A model generated the notes under the pieces. The model saw only the letters and a list, made by a program, of their open reading frames with translations, ran no database searches and was not told where the DNA came from. This document shows positions 1 through 12,400 of a stretch of DNA of 64,000 nucleotides, piece by piece (within the stretch, counting starts at the first letter, position 1; every line of letters begins with the position of its first letter). This DNA is from Paramacrobiotus metropolitanus (lineage: Eukaryota; Tardigrada; Eutardigrada; Parachela; Macrobiotidae), in contig NW_026570242.1 in the NCBI RefSeq assembly GCF_019649055.1, positions 620,001 to 684,000 of the forward strand, read 5' to 3'. The translations under genes and the position numbers were made by a program.

Positions 1-186
1 TGCTAGAACCAGTTTTTATTGGGCAGAATCAGAGTTTTGGTTCAAAGAAATTGCGGTCCGAGTTAGACTCTGGGCCGTCGGAAGTCCCTAGTCATTAAAA
101 GAGTAATGCGCAACTACGATATACTGTTCAATATATCTGAGAAGGGTTCTTTTAGGCCCATCGATCGACTACTTTGTTTTTTGCAG
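1..186 (+). other. Intron or unresolved upstream sequence of the polycystin-1-like gene
   Basis: One frame is open over bases 2-103, but I see no clear donor site and no family signature. The last bases before 187 are a pyrimidine-rich acceptor. Most simply intronic. Confidence 0.4.
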
Positions 187-464
187 CTGTCATGTGATTG
201 TGAGATCGGGATGTCAAGATGAAGTAAACCCCAATCAGCGACTAGTAAGAACCGCCGAATGCTTGGGCTGCCAAATCCGATACTGGAGCGTTTATGCGAT
301 AAGAACGTCAAAACAGCCAAGCACCAGAGCTCAGCACTCCGAAGATGGGACGGGAGTGGTATTCAACTGGGAAAGTGGGTGTATGAAAAGCCGGAATGAT
401 ACGCTATTGATTGTTAAACCGGGATCATTAGCACCAGGAGTAAAATACATATTCCAACACGTCG
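187..464 (+). CDS. Polycystin-1-like exon: first half of REJ domain
   Basis: Open from acceptor TTTTTTGCAG to donor TCG|GTGAGT, phase 2 in and phase 1 out, about 92 residues. It is cysteine-rich (GCQ..., ECLGC, ESGC) and ends in a stretch of the type TLLIVKPGSLAPGVKYIF, the REJ-module pattern of a conserved Cys, then L-V-x-x-G-x-L-x-P-G-x-x-Y-x-F. It joins in phase to the exon at 28,369 across a 27.9-kb intron filled by the LTR element. Nothing upstream (1-186) could be joined with confidence. Confidence 0.75.
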
Positions 465-3400
465 GTGAGTTTTGTTAAATCCAAATGGAGCATTCCCATA
501 ATTAGCACAACAATGTGTCAGATATGACACAGAAGCAGGAAGAAAATGGGAGCAAAGTATGCCTTTTTTGTGTAACAATAAAGCAACCACAAACAAACAC
601 AGAAAAAGCCAATGCGGCATATGCTGTGGAAAGTAGCTGCAAGCGCGCAAGTCAGAATCGTGATAATGATGCAGCGTGCTGCAGGTATGCAACAGCTGAT
701 GCCGTAAAGCATGGAATCGCTCGTAAGCGCTGGGCTACGCCCCCAAGAGTGCAGAAATGCGCTGATTGGTCAGCGTAGACAAAGTATACGCTGAGTGAGC
801 AGCGTAATAGCGCGGCACGAATGGCGTTGCCATGTGCGGGCGGGCGACAGAGAAAGCCACAAGAGGTGTCTACCGCCTCGAGTGAGCGGTCTCTGACATG
901 CCTCTGGGCGGGAGTGGGAGCTCCTGCGAGCACCTTCCGACTCTGCCCCTGGCCAACCCGGTAGGGTGCCAGGATCCGATACCCAGTAGGGCCGGATGCC
1001 ACTTTGTCTCTAAACCCGGTAGGGTCGCTTCCTCCAGACCCGCGGTGCAGTGCACCGAACGGCCGAAATCTGGAGTGCACTCTGGTTGCAGGGGGTTCCA
1101 GTGTGGTTGAAGGCTTGCTTTGGTCGAACAAGTAAAAAAATAAAGTTTATAAGGCTCATTGGTTAAACATTGAAATAGAAAAATCACAATTTCAGTGAGA
1201 ATTAAAGTAAAGATCATAGTTAGAGATCCCAAAGCCAATTCCTTTGGTTAATGGCTAAACAAAAACATCAATTTCTTTGGTTAATAAAGTCTAAAAAAAC
1301 CAGGTTTGGTTAAAAAACTAGACGAAAAATGGCTTATTCCGGCTAGGGTTACCACAGGGCCGCTTTTGTCCACACGGGTCCTAGTCAACGGTCCGCTTTA
1401 TCCGATAGGATTGTTCTGGTCCTGTAGATCCGGGGCGACGGTTCCCAGAGATGTCCACAAGAGTCCAGCGAAGTAAATCCAGCGGTGCGGTATATGGAAG
1501 GCACGGTTGCATGCGCAAGGACAGGTTGTCCCCTTCCTGGTTCAATATGGTGGACCAAGCCCGTTTGGGCGGTCCATGTAGGGCCAGAGTGATGCCTCTG
1601 GACAGGAGAGGTGCTCCTGTGACCAAAATAGTATGCTTGGACGTATTCCGTTTGGATGGCCCATATGGGTCTCTAACTTGGACCGGTTTCTAACTAACTT
1701 GGCCTTGCATGCCAGTTTGGTCATGCGCCTAGGTCCAAAAATTTTTTAAGTCCAGGAGGGCCATAATGGAAAAATTTTTAAGTCCCAGGACCGAGGTGGT
1801 ATGATGGACCAAACCCGTTGGGCGGTCCAAACTCGGCCTCTGACATGCTCTGGGCCGGGATACAGGGTTCCGGAATGGCAAGGCCTTGCTTCTGGCCTTT
1901 GCTGGGGTGTGGGTCCTGTGTAACCGGTTTTGGCTCTCCGATGTGGACTTAGTCGTTTTTTGATAGGCCACGTCGTTGGACGGGCCAAAAGACTTATTCG
2001 ATTTTCGGTGGGCCACGTCGTTGGACGGGCCAAAAGACTTAGTCGATTTTTCGACTGTCCAAGGTTGATGGCGAGCCAAAAGGACTTCGTCGTTTTTTCG
2101 ACGGTCCGAAGTTGCAGACTGGTTTAGTCTGGTCCGCCTCACTGGCCGTGGGCCATGAGTTAACTACCATGTCAGATATGACGGGTAAGTTTCCCTGAGA
2201 CCGTGGCCATAACAAAATTAAGTGGCGTCTGACGAAAACATCAGGTTAGCCGGGCCAAACTCCAAAAATTAAATTGTGGGCGCCGGTAGGCGTTTTCCAC
2301 AAAGGAGTCGGTCTGCTGACTAGAAGCATCCTCGTTTGGCCTCGGGGCGGTGCATCTTTGAATGGGCCTCTGGGCGGTCCGTGGCGAGGATGTCGGAAAT
2401 GGCATCCAAAAATGGGTGTACCACAACTTCTATGTGGCTCCCGTACTCACTTGTCCCAGTTGCTTGGTATGGCAACTAAACTCGTGAGCCGCATATGGTC
2501 CGTTAGGCACCTAGCGGGCCTGGTCCAACTTCTATGGGCCAGGACGTGTCCACGGCTTGTCGCAACTTCTATGCGGGCCGCCGCCACCTTCTGGGCGCTG
2601 AATCTCTTCCATGCCGGTGAACCAGGCCTTGCGCCAAGTTCGGTCCGGTGGACTCCGTCGGATGGTCTGGGATGGCCGAGCCAAATTCATGGTCCCAGCC
2701 GCTAAGCCAGAGCCTATCCGGAGAATCCGGTTAAGATCCAGGGATTAAGGTCCGGTGGGGTAGACGATACATGGCCGTAAGCCACGTTTGTTGGGCGAGG
2801 GTAACAGCCGTTGGATTGTACCCATTGTGGTGTTCAAATCCGGTTCAGCCGATGTTGGTCCCTTTTCAGGGCCAACATGCAGGAATGGCCGTTGGCCTAT
2901 CCCTGCCCTCCTTGTCCGGCTTGGTCGGCGTCGCCCAACCCCGGGTTGAGTGGGTCAACGACGCTTTCCTCCATGTCCGCCAATTCCTGTTCGGTCAGGT
3001 TAGCTTGTTGTTGGCTGCAGGTGCTGGTCGGCTGGACTTCTAGGCCTGACTGTTCGGCCTGAGTCTGGACGTGTGCGGACGATCCTGTTGAGGATCGCTG
3101 GGTGCGAAACTTTGTTGGAAGTTTCCGCGTTGCCGTTCGGTTAACGAACGCTTCCGCTCCGTCGTCGAAGTCCGTTGGATGTCGATAGCGGTAATCAGTG
3201 GCGCGTCTCCTAAAGACATTCAGGGCGTTTTGGATTTTGACTCCCGCTTCGATTTCATGGATTTGGTTTCCAAGGAGGGCCACTTAAATCAGTAGTCGAG
3301 GGATGATCTTCCCCTGCCGATAGGCAACTTCAAGTTCCCAGTGGCACCGTAGGTGTCCCAATCTGGCGGCAAAGATGCGTATCATCATGCCGTTGTACGA

Positions 3401-6400
3401 GTAAGCGTACGTTCCTGGGACATCCTTGTGACCAGCCGGCTTGCATGGGATTTCCATGGCGGCTCTTGCTGCTGCAATTATGAAGCTGGCATTTGCGTCC
3501 GGTAGGACAAACTGGGCCAGGTATTTGACGACGTCAAGTTGGTCGTCCTTAATGTGCAACTGGCACAAGTCGTTCCAGTCCGGTCTGGTGATGGGCTGTC
3601 CAAGTAAGTTCACGTCCGTGATGCTCGATAGAGCATTGTCACGGACCATAGGGTAACCCTCACGGTTTTCAGTGTCTTCCGCCATGCTAAAAGCACGGGG
3701 CCACTCCTTTTTCTGCATCTCCATTTCGAGTCCGGACCGGACGACGAACATTTGCAAGTTCTGGACCATGGCATCCACTTGGGCCCATCGATCCCTAGGG
3801 TATGGGATAGCGCCCATGATGTAGTCCGTCACCTCCCGATGGGGACGTGGCCGGATATTGATGCCCTGGTCCTCAGCGTGTTTATACGGGTCAAAGTCCG
3901 TGGCACTAACGCTTGCGTCTTGTCGGGCCGGTAGGTCCGATGACAGCGGTGCGGACTCAGTTTCCATAGGTATCTGGATGCTGATGTTGTGAGCCACCGA
4001 GCTGACGCTTCGTTCTGGTCGCTTGGTGGTCTGGGCGACAACCAGGCTGGATTCTGCCTCGTTCCGTTTTCCGGGTGATGTGCGCGTTTGGCGCTCCTCG
4101 TGCTGGCTACGACTTTGGCGGCCAGTTTGGTCCTGGTTGCGACTCTGGATCTGGTGACGCAAGTCACCGGGGTTCCGCGGTAGCGGTGCCAGTGGCGCGT
4201 GCTGCTCAGTACGCGCTGGCTGGTATTGGCCTTTCAAGGCGTCCAACAGTCCACCTTCCATCAGCTGCCTGGCCACCTGGTCAACCATGGCTTTATGGAT
4301 GTTTTCCAGGATCTGGTTATACTCCAAGGTATGGGCAGCTCGTATCCGTATGATCGAGAGCCTGATGATGGCCGCTGTGGGTGTGGCTGGTGTGCGTAAT
4401 TGCTCGGGGCGGCCGTTGGGCCACGCCCTGAGGACTGGTCAGATCCCGAGTTGCGGGATCGACGTTCCCGGTTCCGTTCCTCCTTCCGTTCTCGAGCCGA
4501 TTGGCTGAGTGGAGGAATCTGAATTCCGGTGCTGCTCCAGCCAGGTTGTCGGGCACCACTGCGTTGCATGTAGAAATCGTAGATCTTTATCTGCTCGTGG
4601 TCCCTCAGTAGGGGGAACAGGTGGCTTCCATCACGGCCGGTCATGTGGCAATATGCGTCGAAGTTGCCTCTTACCACTTCTAAGTAGAAGCATTAGGCTC
4701 TGTCACTCTCGTCGCGAAAGCCCGGCCGCAGGTGGTATGCGCAGGGGAACAATTCCCGTGGGGCGTTGTCCCGGCGGTTTTGGTCTCCGCTATTGCGTCT
4801 GCAGTCCGAGCATCGCGGCTCATACTTCTGCTGTAGTGTAAGTCCCATTCTCTGTGGTAACAGAAATGAAACTTGCAGAATGGGGTTAAGTCCACTTTTA
4901 TGACAGGTCTCTATGATAAATGCCCCATGTTTTTACGTCCCTATAGTTTTACATGTTATTTGTTAACTAGGCTTTTCTTGCCCGGTGAATTATATCGGGA
5001 TCACCCCCTAGACCCTATGCAAATTCTACGCTTAGGTCACTGATGGTAGGTACGCCGCTTCTTCTTGGACTTGGTTGAGGCCAAGGTGGCGGGTCCAGTG
5101 GGACGAGGGCCATAGCGATCTGGTTGGTTATTCTTCATCTTATACCGCTGCTGGGCTTCTGGCTCATCAACGGTTTGCTCGAGCCAGCCCTCGCGCAGCA
5201 TCTTTTTTACAACATATCGCACGTCCTCGCTAAGGTAGTACAACCCGTTGGGGCGACTAGGGGATATTCGTTCCCGTCACTTAGCTGAGGATCGTACGTC
5301 GAGAGTTGTACGTCATATTGTCCAAGGAGTTCCATTTCTGGATAAGCTGGAAGGCCAAGCCTCCTTTAGCAAGGGTTGTACCCGTTTGGGACAACGCCTT
5401 TAAGGCTGCCTTGATGTATGCCCACGTCTCGTCCGTATTGGAGATCTTTGGCTTCTTTGAAGGATCTCCGCCGGGCCATTTCCTCGCCACTGTGGTTCTT
5501 GGTGGCGGCACATAGTCTATGCGCGGTTTGGCCGGGCATGGGTCAGGCAAAGTCCACTGGATCTCACCGTCGTTTGACTCTGGTGAGGTGGAGTCTCGCA
5601 CTCTTTCCCGTTGGGGCGGTGCACCGCTTCCACTTGGCTCAGCGTCTTCTATGCTGGCCGGACTTTGTCAACTGGCGCCTTCTGCGCCGCCCTGGTCCTC
5701 CATATCCTGGTCACCGTTAAGTGGCTGATTTTCATCACCAGGTGGGATTTCCATGTCATGGTCCGGTGGGACGTTCATGGTCAATTTACCAGGGCTCTGG
5801 TCAACGTCATCATCCGAGTCGGACTTTTGGGATTCCAAAGTTTGGTCCTGGTCCGGCTCTACTTCTTGTTCCTCCTCCGAGTCCTCCGGTTCGGAGTCCT
5901 CGGAGTCCGATACATCGTGGCCCAATGGCGGTGGTTTTGCTCATTCCGCTTTGTAGCCGTGGCCTTTGTGGCCGTGGTCTTTCGACTCTTGGTGGATGTG
6001 GTTGATGGGGCCGGTGAAGAGGGTCTGGACTGGCCAGCTGCGTTAGGCAGTGACACAGTGTCCCTTGGCACGGGTCGGATTCCGGCCGCGCGCATTTCTT
6101 CTTCAGCTTCTTGCCGTGCGGCCTTCTCTCCTCGTGACCGATGGTCGAGGGGGCTTTTCGGCTGGCAAGTTCTTTGGACCCGGCAGTTTGGCCTCTTGGG
6201 AGATTAAGTAAGCCTCCTTGGCCCTGCCGGTCAGCTTGTCCTTTGGCGGTCCAGCTGCTTTCTTTCGGTCCGGATCCCATCTTGTGTCTATGTCGTGTGA
6301 CACGTACAGAGACCGTTGGATCTTCTGTGGGATGAATCCCGGAATGGTGAAGCGAATTGGTTCCGCCCTATGTGCGTTGGTTGTTTCCAGGGTTCCTTCC

Positions 6401-9400
6401 CTGACCAGCGCAATTAGCTCATCAGCCAATCTGGTGATAAGTTTGTCCAGGTTCTCCTCCCCATAGTAGTAGAGAGCGTTAAGTGTCCTGGCAATATCGG
6501 TCAAATTGGACCCTCTTGGGTTATGCAGGTAAGCGATGGTCCTGCATATTTGATGAAAAGGGAAGTCCCGGGTACGAGAAAGTCCTGCTGGCCGGTGGGC
6601 CACATGCAGCTCCATCATGCTGGTCCAATCACGGTGTGTGCGAACCAGAAGTCCCATGTCCAGGATACGTGATACCATCCGCCGCATAAAGGGTGCCGTT
6701 AGTACACGGTCCGCTGGCGGTAGGCCTTCGTACTCTTCCCTGTATTTCATACGGGATCTGAGGACACAGACGAGGCACTGGTACATGTCTCGTCCCGTTG
6801 CGCGCCTCATGGCCTTGGCGGCTGCCACAGTTAGTCGCACATAGTGATCCGCTGGGACCTTTATGTGTGTGGCCTCCGGTCCACGATCCGGTAGCTCGGC
6901 CTCATCGTCCCAGGGCGAGGGAAGCATCACTTCTTCTGAGGGCGGTTCCGTTCCGAAGCGAGGTTCATGCTCTTCGTCCCGCCGTGAGCGATTTAGTGTG
7001 GGCTCCGCTGGTTTATCTGGGCTGTCCGATAGGACTTGTACGACTTCATCGCCTGACAGCCGCTTTTCAAGCTGGGCGATCTTGGCCTCTTGACTTTTCT
7101 TGTCCTTGGCCGCTTGTTTCTTTTGGCGGTTCCTTTCGGCCTCTGGATTCTGAGTTGGCCGTGGTGTGGCCGCCTGACTTCCACTCGGTTGAGGGGAGTT
7201 TGGACGAGTGACCGGTTTGGCCCTCGGTTGAGGAGAAGTTGGGCGAGAGGCCGGTTTGACTCTCTCTGGATTTTTAGCTTTCCTTGGCTGCTTACTCCGT
7301 TGGGAATTAGCTGAGTGGATCACACCCATACCAAGTGCAAAGTTCTCCATTGTCCCTGTTGCAGGGAAGGGTACTGGACGGCCGAAAGGTATGTCGTCGA
7401 GGCTGGCAGGCATGTTCGTCAGTATTATCGGAGCAGCTGCCGTTGGCCCTGTTCCGGACTGGCTTTGGCCTGCCGATTCTTATGCCGACGAAATGGCCTT
7501 CGGTGGCTCCTCCTGTTGGACCACTTCTGGCTGTACAGCCACAGGTCCGGACGGAGAAGTATCCATTGGTTCTGAAGCTGCTGTTGGCTGCGTCTTTAGC
7601 GGTACCACAATAAGTGGGGCGCTTGACGACAGGGCTTCAGCCATCATTGGGTCTTGCTCCAATGGGGGAAAGGCCCTTTGGTTGCGACGGGTCCGGTAAT
7701 CTTTTACCATTCGGTAAACTAATGGCGCGAGCATCTCGGATAACATGTCATATTCTTCCATGTTATTCTGCTCCTTCGCCTCCCGTCTCTTTGTGAGCAG
7801 GAACCGATATCGCCGTCGCTCATTTTGGTCTGCATGGATGTATAAGTGTCTCTGCTCGGTAGGAGTGAGGGCACTCATGGGCATCAGGGCCTTGTCGGCT
7901 TCCACTTCTTGGTCCGAGACAGCCGGAGTTATCTGCACCGTCATTCTGGCCGATTCTGCGACCACTGGTGCAGGAGTCCTGACCGTGACCGTTACTGGCT
8001 CGAGTGATGAACCTGCAGACACCGTAGGTGCTGCGATTCGTTCCACGGTAATGGTCATGGTTGGCTGCTGAGGAGGTGTGGTGTCCATCCTCTCTTTGGT
8101 CGGGGACTTGCCTGGCCGGCTCGGTGTGAACCTGGCAGGCGCCGGTTCGATGGCCGGCATGCTGGGCATTCGCGCCGGAGTTGATGTGGCGCGTCCAGGA
8201 GAAGTCCTTTTTGATGGAGATCGACTTCGGCGTGGCGATTCCTTCGTTGAAGGTGGCCGGACCTGGCTGGTCTCATATAACGCCCTTTGGACGTTTTCGT
8301 CCAAGTCTTCTTCAATCTCCGACTCCTCGCTGGATGAGACGCCCCAAAAGGCCGCAGGCAGTTGAGGACGTTCGTCCTCGCTTCCTGCCTCTTCCGGTGG
8401 AAGTTCGTCTTCCACTGGCTGGCCTGGTCGTGGGCGCGGTTCAACTGTCCATGCCCTTGGGTTAATGTGTGGGCCCCGTATATAGATGGCATGCTCGATG
8501 ATTTCGCTAAGCAGCTTGCGTAGGCGAAGGCTCTTACTCCGCATGGCCATCAATTTTCTGATGAGGATTGTCCGTTCTTGGACCATCAATTGACAACCTC
8601 GGTTGGTGCGGTCAATTTCGCGGTCCGTTAATGTGGGATCGCCGGCGCGTAGTCGCTGGCGCATATCCTCCTCAGTCAAGTTTAAGCGAAGATCAACTTC
8701 TATGATCTCGCTTACAGCTCGGTTATGCGGGTCATCCCATGACTCCGTTTGAGTCAATCGGATGCGATGCCTCGTTGGAGGTTCGTCCCGCAATGGCTGA
8801 GTGGTTCCTGACGGAATTACTGGTGCTTCCGGTGGGGAGAGCACGTGTTCCTTGCCAGGAAAGTTCTTCGGCGGCGACTTCTTCTTGGCCGGTAGGCCAC
8901 GAAGTGTCAAAGTCGGTGGTTCCGCCTTCTTCGGTTTAAGTATGGACGGGCCAGGCCTGGTAGGGCCGGGGACGTCTAAGTCCTTTGGTTTGCCACTCCA
9001 CTCTGGTAGAGCAGGCCTTGTTGGTCGGTTAAGTTCAAGGTTTTCACGCGGTCCTCTCCAAGATGGGAGTGACCGCTGCGAAGGAGGCTCTTCGGCTTCT
9101 GGAGGAGTCCTCTTCTTTGTTTTGAACCTGGGCGATTGTGGACCACTTGTTGTGGCAGGAGTGGCTAGTTCTGGCCTTCCTCCTGTCGATTTCCTGTCCG
9201 TTGGTCGGACAATAAGGGTTCCACTTGATGTGTCGCCTTCAATTGGCTTCGGCGTGGGCTGTGATGACACCGTTGGTGCATCGCCAGCCATTGGACTTGT
9301 CAGTTCACCCGCCGGTTGGACTGGTGTTGACTCCAATTCAGCCGGCTTTTCCGGCGAGACCTCGAAGGTTTTGTCGAGCAAGCTCACGTCCATTTCGACG

Positions 9401-12400
9401 TCCTGCGGTGGAATTTCGATACTGCTGTCCGCTGTAGCGGGTCCAGCCGTGTCCACCGGTTGGCTTGATGTTGGACCAGGCATCGTTAGGGCCTGGGCCG
9501 GTTCAGCTGGAATTGGTTGTCCAACTGATGATGAGGCGACCGGTTCGTATGTCAGGGCCAAAGGTGCTGGCGCGGACACTGGTGATGGTCGCCACTCATC
9601 TACTGGGTCGAAGTCACTGGGACGTGCCGTCGTTAACGGGCCAGGTCGTTGGACCTTCCAGTAATCTTCGATGAATGTACGGAGCCACCTCGTAGTGTGC
9701 TCGACAACAACTAACGAGTCGCCGGTAGGCATCGTGTTGTTCGGTGTAAGTTCCCTGAGCAAAGCTACCCGTTGGGATAAGCTTTGCTGCTGTTGGGTCA
9801 ACCTGACCGTTTCTGGGTCAAACGGTCTGAGGTCTCTTATGCTGTCGAACAGGCGGCGATAGATATCTTCGGCGTCTTGAATCAGGTGCCGTTGCCTCAA
9901 CATTTGAGGTACTGTCATCTGCATTGGCCCCGTGTCAGCTTCGCGTAACCGTTGGTCCGCTGCTGCTTGATCTTCGTCCCATTGTTGACGTAAAGTCCGA
10001 GGGGCCGGTTGATTGACGTTGGTCGGTTGGTTTAGTATCGGGAAGTCGTCCGCATAAGCCGGTCTGCCTTGCGTGACGTTGCTCCTCATGATCCATTCCA
10101 GGCGTTCCGCTATTTCTGGTGGCGGCGCCAGTGAGGTTGGTCTAGGGTGAACCGGTCGTTCTGGCGCGACCATGTGGTCAGGCGGAGCTGTTAATCCTGG
10201 AACTGGGATTGGATCTGGCATGTCGAGCCAGTCGATGTCGCTGTCGGTTTCTGTATCCGACGCGCTGGCTGGTCGACTAAATGCCGGTCCGGCTGCAAAC
10301 CGTTCTGCCGAGATCCGCATGATTCTCAAGAACCGGGTCCTCAATTCTTCCGCCGGTTGGCGTGTTGAGGATTGTGTCGGTGTGAGAAGTCCGGTTTGTC
10401 CTACGCGTGTTGGCTGCCCCGGTCGAGGTTGGGGCAACACGCGCCTAAGTGCTTCGTCGATCAGGCCAAGCTGGTACTGCCGGTTACGGAAATCGCGCAA
10501 TGCTGGCGCGTCGTTGGCCATGTTTAATGGCTTATCCATAAACCGCAGCATGGCCCGTCGGATCCTGGTTATGTATTCCAGGACGCGTTGGAATTCTAAG
10601 TCCAACGCGACTTTTCTCCGTAGAGTGGCGATGTCCACTGCTTTCAGACTACTGATGGCTTTACGGATTTCCTCTTCCAGGATTTCCGCAGCATGAAGTT
10701 AGCGCTCCAGAGGCGGTATATCTGGATAAGCCCTCAGGTCATACGGAGAAGATGCTGGTTCTCGCGGTTCCATACCAGTGGCTGTCAGCATTGCCTCGTC
10801 GGTAGACGTAGGCTGGGCCACTGGTGGCGCGGGAGATTCCCCTGTCGTAGTGGTAACTACGACTGTTGGGTTCAGTGGGGGAAGTGGTGCTGATGGTGCT
10901 GGTGGCGGACGTGTTGGTGCTGCGGATCCTTCGGTCCTCAGCTGTCTTTCCGTCCGATACTGTTCCAGCTGGTCCCTCAGCCTGCGAGATGCCGCCAGCA
11001 ATGCCTGACCGGTTTGGTCATGCAAGGGAGCCTTTTTGAGCCTGGTGGGTCGCAATTTCCTCGCTAAGTTCATGAGCGAGTCGCCGAAATTCGTCTTGAT
11101 CGAGAATGATGCGCTGGGCCAACTCACGGTAGTGAGGGCTGCGCCTGTCCAATTCTCGCATCATGGCCTCCAATTCTTGAATGGCATTCTCTACTTCCTT
11201 CAGATTGTCCTGAAGTTGGTAGAGTGGAGTCCGGCCGTCAGCCAAAGGTTCGATAGGGGATTCAATCCTCATTGGCGGGGTAATTGAATCCACCTGGACG
11301 TCCCCTTCATCTTCCTCTTCGTCTGGCATTGGCGACGATACAGGTTCTGTCGGTGGGACAGTCTGGTCCCGCCCGGCCAACACTGGGTTCAGTGCTGGCC
11401 CTGCCACTAGTTCCGGTTCGGCTAGGCCAAGTTGGGCCGCCAATTCTGGTGGAACTTCTTTTTGCCGGTTGTAAACTGTAAGTCGTCCGTCCACAAATAC
11501 CCGTAATGGGTAATCACGTGACCCGTCGGGCCGTGATGTGCTTGGCTGGGTTTCCGGCGGCGCTGGAGTTGCGTACGCTTCCGGGCGCGCTCGTGGAGGT
11601 TCAATGGACGAGTCAGACGGCGCCTGGCCCGTAGGGTCAGGTTGTGCCGCTGAAGGTGGGCTATACGGCGGTGGGCCGTATGCTCCATATCCGCCATAAG
11701 GCGGTGGATATCCATAAGGTCCTGGCGGATACATCCACGGTGGTGGGTATCGCCATGGGTTTGGATCCGGCTGCGGCTGGTTTGAAGATCCAGGCGCAGG
11801 ATACGGTGGATATCCATAATGTGGATTATAGTATGGCGGCGGGGTGTACTGTGGCCGCAGTCCAGTATGGACCGGCGTAGTCGTGACCGTTGGCCAGACT
11901 GCCGCAGTTGTAAACACCGGCTGACTTGCCGTAGTGGTCGGTAAGCCACCATACATGGTTGAGGTGGGCCGGTGCGACCGTGAGGATAACGTCGGACCGT
12001 TTGGCCCGACGTAGAGCTTGGCTGGCTGTCGGCTACTGCTGCGTTGACCAAGAGTCCGGTATCGTCAGAGAATGTCCCTGGCGGCCAGTATTGCGGCGGA
12101 ATGGCTCGAGGTGGCAGAGGCTGGGACCGCGGGAACGGCGTGTCGGCCCGTGAACTGGGGCCGACTGACGTAGTTGCCAGCTGCTCAGCAGTTAGGTTAG
12201 CTCTGATATTCGGTACCTGTACACTCGGAGGCCGGTTAGACGACCGAGTGGAAGATCCGCCCGACCGGGATTCCGGTCGTGAATATGGGTGTGTACGGTT
12301 ACTGCGGTCGGAGTCATCAGAGCGATCGGTGCGTCGGCGTCCTTCCATTGTTGAATGGGGCGCTGTCACGAGACGAATCACGCGGTGTTAGACTCCTACC

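Noticed and set aside
515-778. Plus-strand 87-codon frame, repeated at 24,911-25,312
   Set aside because: It lies inside both LTRs; the copies are similar because the LTRs are duplicates. Nothing indicates a protein.
8801-9664. Long plus-strand frames within the LTR element
   Set aside because: Antisense shadows of the GC-rich minus-strand coding frames, with biased composition and no family signal.
2897-12381. Envelope gene of the LTR element
   Set aside because: Position is right but I see no signal peptide, transmembrane helix or fusion-peptide-like sequence in any frame.
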